Assembly: GCA_027066355.1 (NCBI GenBank)
Contig: JAMONW010000128.1
Location: 1 to 7,435, forward strand
Direction of reading: 5' to 3'
DNA: 7,435 nt
From: Campylobacteraceae bacterium
Lineage (GTDB): Bacteria > Campylobacterota > Campylobacteria > Campylobacterales > Sulfurovaceae
Below the pieces are notes generated by a model that had not been told where the DNA came from, searched no databases, and saw only the letters and a list, made by a program, of their open reading frames with translations. Of the stretch, positions 4,225 to 7,435 are shown in pieces; position 1 is the first letter of the stretch, and each line of letters starts with the position of its first letter. A program made the translations under genes and the position numbers.

Positions 4225-6657
4225 GTGAGTTACAATCCAAGCAAAATAGAGCAAAAGTGGCAAGATATTTGGCAAGAAGAGCAGAGTTTTGAGCCTTCAA
4301 GCGACCACACAAAACCAAAAAAATATATATTAAGTATGTTTCCATATCCAAGTGGGAAAATACACATGGGGCATGTTAGAAACTACACAATTAGTGATGC
4401 AATGGCAAGATATTTTAGAAAACAGGGCTTTAATGTATTGCACCCAATGGGGTGGGATGCGTTTGGAATGCCAGCAGAAAATGCAGCAATTAAGCACAAA
4501 AGAGATCCAAAAGAGTGGACATACTCTAATATAGATGAGATGAATGAAGGATTTAAAAGATTAGGATTTTCATTCTCTAAAACAAGAGAGTTTGCAACTT
4601 GCGACCCACTATACACAAAGTGGGAGCAAGGCTTTATTATACAAATGTTTGAGAGTGGTTTATTATATAGAGAGAACACAAAAGTTAATTGGTGTAACCA
4701 CTGTCAAACAGTTCTTGCAAATGAGCAGGTAGAAGAGGGGTGTTGTTGGCGCTGTGATAATGAAGTAGAGCTAAAAGAGATGCCAGGATACTACTTAGAT
4801 ATATTAAAGTATGCCGATGAGTTATTGCAAGATTTAGATAAACTAGAAGGCAAATGGCCAAACCAAGTTTTAACAATGCAAAGAAATTGGATTGGTAAAT
4901 CTAAAGGTTTAGAGTTTGAGTTTAAATTAACGTCAGAGTCTATTGAAAAACTTGGTGGTAAATTTGATAGTTTCAAAGTCTTTACAACACGCCCAGATAC
5001 TATTTTTGGTGTAACTTACTCTGCACTTGCAGCTGAACATCCAATTGTAAAAGAGCTTATTAAAAATAATAAATTAGAGCCAGAGATTGCCTCTAAAATA
5101 GAAGCAATTGCAAATATGACAGATGTTGAGAGAGCAAAACAAGATAAAGAGGGTTATCCTCTTGGCATTAGCGTAACTCATCCACTTACAGGTAAAGAGG
5201 TTCCAGTATGGACGGCTAATTTTGTATTAGCTAGTTATGGTGGTGGGGCTGTAATGGCAGTTCCAGCACATGATGAGAGAGATTATGAATTTGCTACAAA
5301 ATATAATTTGCCAATTATTAGAGTAATTGAGGGTGGCGATTTACCTTATACAAATGAGGGAGTATTAATTAACTCTAATGAGTTTAACGGCACTCCAAAT
5401 AAAGAGGCACAAAGCAAAATTATAGAGCTTTTTGAAAGCAAAGGTTTAGGTAAAGGCACAACTAATTATAAACTAAGAAACTGGGGAGTTAGTCGTCAAA
5501 GATATTGGGGTGCACCAATTCCATTTGTGCATTGCAAAAGTTGTGGTTTAGTTCCTGAAAAGATAGAGAATTTGCCAATTAAATTGCCAGATAATGTAGA
5601 GATTACTGGTGAGGGTAATCCACTAGATAAACACCCAACATGGAAGTATTGCAAATGCCCAAAATGTGGAGAAGATGCAATCAGAGAAACTGATACTCTT
5701 GATACATTTGTTCAAAGCTCTTGGTATCAATTGCGCTATACACTAGAGCCTAGCAAATGGGAAGAGATGGCGCTAGATATTGAAGATTGTAAATATTGGA
5801 TGAATGTAGATCAATATATTGGTGGAATAGAACATGCAATTTTGCACCTTTTGTATGCAAGATTTTTTACAAAAGCACTTAGAGATTTAGGTTATTGCAA
5901 TGTTGATGAGCCATTTGAGAGATTGCTAACCCAAGGTATGGTAAATAAAGATGGCTCTAAAATGAGTAAATCTAAAGGTAACATTGTTGACCCAGATTAT
6001 ATTATACAAAAGTATGGAGCAGATACTGCAAGGTTATTTATTTTGTTTGCAGCACCTCCACAAAAAGAGATAGAGTGGGATGATAGCCAAGTTGAGGGAG
6101 CTTATAGATTTTTAAAAAAACTATACTCTAAAAAAGATAAAGTTACTCACTCTACTATGCCAGAAATTGAGCATAAATCTTTAGCTCAAAACGAGCAAGA
6201 AGCAAGAGCAAAAGTATATAGCGCTCTTAAAAAAGGAGAAGAGGTTTATAGTGGAGGATTTGCATTTAATACATTAATTGCAGCATGTATGGAAGCACTT
6301 AATGCACTTGATAAGCAAGAAAATAAAGAGGTTTGGAGCGAGGGAATTTATATAATTTTAAATCTACTTGAACCAATTATTCCACATATTGCAAGTGAAC
6401 TTAGTCAAGAGCTATTTAACAGAGAAAACCTAAAAGCAAAAATAGATGTAAAAGAGGAAGTATTTGTAAAATCAAGTGTTACTTATGCGGTTACAATTAG
6501 TGGAAAAAAGAGAACAGAGATAAGTGTAGATGCCTCTTTAGCTAAAGATGATATAATTTTAAAAGCAAAAGAGGCTGCTGCAAAGTGGCTTGAGGGTAAA
6601 GAGATAATTAAAGAGATTGTGGTTCCAAATAAGTTGGTTAATTTAGTGGTAAAATAG
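4225..6657 (+). CDS. leuS: Leucyl-tRNA synthetase
   Basis: This class I aminoacyl-tRNA synthetase charges tRNA-Leu with leucine in the cytoplasm and removes mischarged amino acids. The product is 810 residues, close to other Campylobacterota LeuRS and shorter than the 860 of E. coli. The signature HMGH is at 47-50 and KMSKS at 579-583. The CP1 editing domain shows TTRPDTIFG (254-262) and AVPAHDERD (345-353), whose aspartates at 350 and 353 match the editing-site region, so proofreading should be intact. A first zinc module has Cys157, Cys160, Cys174 and Cys177. A second Cys4 ribbon (Cys437, Cys440, Cys478, Cys481) is of the kind found in many bacteria but lost in E. coli. Anticodon-binding and C-terminal domains follow. 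The start is GTG with a good SD. It is co-transcribed with the lptE-like gene nine bp downstream. Confidence 0.98.
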   Translation: MSYNPSKIEQKWQDIWQEEQSFEPSSDHTKPKKYILSMFPYPSGKIHMGHVRNYTISDAMARYFRKQGFNVLHPMGWDAFGMPAENAAIKHKRDPKEWTYSNIDEMNEGFKRLGFSFSKTREFATCDPLYTKWEQGFIIQMFESGLLYRENTKVNWCNHCQTVLANEQVEEGCCWRCDNEVELKEMPGYYLDILKYADELLQDLDKLEGKWPNQVLTMQRNWIGKSKGLEFEFKLTSESIEKLGGKFDSFKVFTTRPDTIFGVTYSALAAEHPIVKELIKNNKLEPEIASKIEAIANMTDVERAKQDKEGYPLGISVTHPLTGKEVPVWTANFVLASYGGGAVMAVPAHDERDYEFATKYNLPIIRVIEGGDLPYTNEGVLINSNEFNGTPNKEAQSKIIELFESKGLGKGTTNYKLRNWGVSRQRYWGAPIPFVHCKSCGLVPEKIENLPIKLPDNVEITGEGNPLDKHPTWKYCKCPKCGEDAIRETDTLDTFVQSSWYQLRYTLEPSKWEEMALDIEDCKYWMNVDQYIGGIEHAILHLLYARFFTKALRDLGYCNVDEPFERLLTQGMVNKDGSKMSKSKGNIVDPDYIIQKYGADTARLFILFAAPPQKEIEWDDSQVEGAYRFLKKLYSKKDKVTHSTMPEIEHKSLAQNEQEARAKVYSALKKGEEVYSGGFAFNTLIAACMEALNALDKQENKEVWSEGIYIILNLLEPIIPHIASELSQELFNRENLKAKIDVKEEVFVKSSVTYAVTISGKKRTEISVDASLAKDDIILKAKEAAAKWLEGKEIIKEIVVPNKLVNLVVK

Positions 6658-6661
6658 GGGG
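6656..6661 (+). promoter_or_regulatory. Ribosome binding site of the lptE-like gene
   Basis: AGGGGG overlaps the leuS stop codon and lies five nt before the ATG at 6667. No promoter is visible, which supports co-transcription with leuS. Confidence 0.6.
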
Positions 6662-6666
6662 ATTTA

Positions 6667-7435
6667 ATGAAGTATTTAGTAGCAGTTATTGTAGCTATTT
6701 TTGTAGTAGCTTGTGGTGGTTATAAACCAGTTCCAAACTATGCAGCTGATATATTTGCACAGCCGGTATTAACAAAGGTAAAAATTGATCCAGAGGATCC
6801 AGATGCTGGAGTATATTTACAAGATGAGTTATCAAAAATGGCAGTTAATAGGCTTAACTTAACATTAACAAAAAATGTAAATAAAGCAAAAGGTTATATT
6901 TTGGTAAATAGCTATACTATTAATACTACACCAACTAATACAGATAGTAATGGTAGTGTTATTAGATATAGTGTAAATGCAGCAATTGAGTTTGCAGTAA
7001 AAGATAAATATGGCTTTTGGAGTAAAAATATAGTTGCAAATGAGTATGTATCTGTTAAAGCGCAATCTCTAATTAGTGCGTTAGATAAAGAGAAAGCTAG
7101 TCGCGTAGCAATTCAAAAAGCTTTAGATGCATTTGCTTTAGCGGTATTAAAAAGAAGTAGAGAAGTTGGTAAAAATAAGAGTGAATTAGATAATAACAGT
7201 AGCAATCAAGATTCAACTCAAACAAGCAATGACACTGCCAAAGCAGTTGCAGAAGATAGTAATAAGGTTGATAGTAGTTTAGATAATACAACAATAGAAA
7301 CTATAGAAGATGACTCTTTAAATCAAGATAATCAAACTATAGCATATGATAATTATGAGCCATCTAATTCGCAAAAGAGTGATTTAGGTATTAAAATAAT
7401 ACCAATTGATAGCAACGAAGATATTATAAAAGATG
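6667..7435 (+). CDS. lptE: LPS-assembly lipoprotein LptE-like, 3' end cut by window
   Basis: The frame is open for 256 codons to the window edge. Residues 1-15 are a short signal peptide ending in the lipobox VVAC, with Cys16 as the lipidation site, so this is a lipoprotein. The mature start, CGGYKP, the DPEDPDAG segment followed by an amphipathic helix (about 45-60), and the alternating beta strands to about 115 fit the LptE fold. LptE is the plug and partner of LptD, which inserts lipopolysaccharide into the outer leaflet. A helix (about 139-166) closes the core. I recall Campylobacter LptE also following leuS and being about 170 residues long. Here the frame instead continues past residue 168 into at least 88 residues rich in Asn, Ser, Asp, Thr, Gln and Glu, probably disordered. 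Identification rests on the N-terminal motif, length of the core and gene order; overall LptE similarity is low, so another small outer-membrane lipoprotein is possible. Confidence 0.8.
   Translation, partial: MKYLVAVIVAIFVVACGGYKPVPNYAADIFAQPVLTKVKIDPEDPDAGVYLQDELSKMAVNRLNLTLTKNVNKAKGYILVNSYTINTTPTNTDSNGSVIRYSVNAAIEFAVKDKYGFWSKNIVANEYVSVKAQSLISALDKEKASRVAIQKALDAFALAVLKRSREVGKNKSELDNNSSNQDSTQTSNDTAKAVAEDSNKVDSSLDNTTIETIEDDSLNQDNQTIAYDNYEPSNSQKSDLGIKIIPIDSNEDIIKD

Noticed and set aside
4352..4976. Several 60-98 codon frames on both strands inside leuS
   Set aside because: They lie wholly within the strongly supported leuS frame, have no family pattern of their own and are shadows of it.
6865..7294. 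Two minus-strand frames of 65-66 codons rich in Ile, Tyr, Leu and Cys
   Set aside because: They are antisense to the lptE-like frame; their composition is what AT-rich antisense codons produce, and no SD or promoter supports them.

Overview
The window is AT-rich bacterial chromosome that most resembles Campylobacterota (Epsilonproteobacteria). The reasons are an orphan OmpR-type regulator whose DNA-binding domain closely resembles HsrA (Helicobacter) and CosR (Campylobacter), a DnaX with a short Ser/Asn-rich tail region, extended -10 promoters without clear -35 boxes, and a leuS-lptE gene pair that I recall as conserved in this phylum. I cannot fix the genus from the sequence alone; a free-living sulfur-oxidising lineage is a guess.

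Layout. Positions 1-223 are non-coding. They hold blocks of degenerate 7-nt tandem repeats on either side of a GC-rich REP-like hairpin (about 92-119). Three genes then run on the minus strand: an HsrA/CosR-like regulator with a degenerate receiver domain (224-901), dnaX for the DNA polymerase III tau/gamma subunit (1138-2796, best start a TTG), and a FadL/OmpP1/TodX-type outer-membrane porin (2893-4053). Each has its own upstream gap with a plausible promoter, and a hairpin separates porin from dnaX, so they are probably separate transcription units. A 171-bp divergent AT-rich region (4054-4224) carries the porin promoter, a dyad symmetry and the leuS promoter. On the plus strand leuS (4225-6657, GTG start) is followed 9 bp later by an LptE-like LPS-assembly lipoprotein gene (6667 to beyond the window end).

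The genes are mostly housekeeping: replication, translation, and outer-membrane assembly and transport. I see no tRNA, rRNA, CRISPR array, transposase or phage gene. The most notable points are: a 10-A homopolymer near the 3' end of dnaX where a shift in either direction reaches a stop at once, which looks like a slippage site producing a shorter DnaX; a regulator lacking essentially all receiver phosphorylation residues; an LptE homologue with a long polar, probably disordered periplasmic tail; and the heptamer-repeat/hairpin mosaic at the left edge. I did not find a clearly new multi-gene system.
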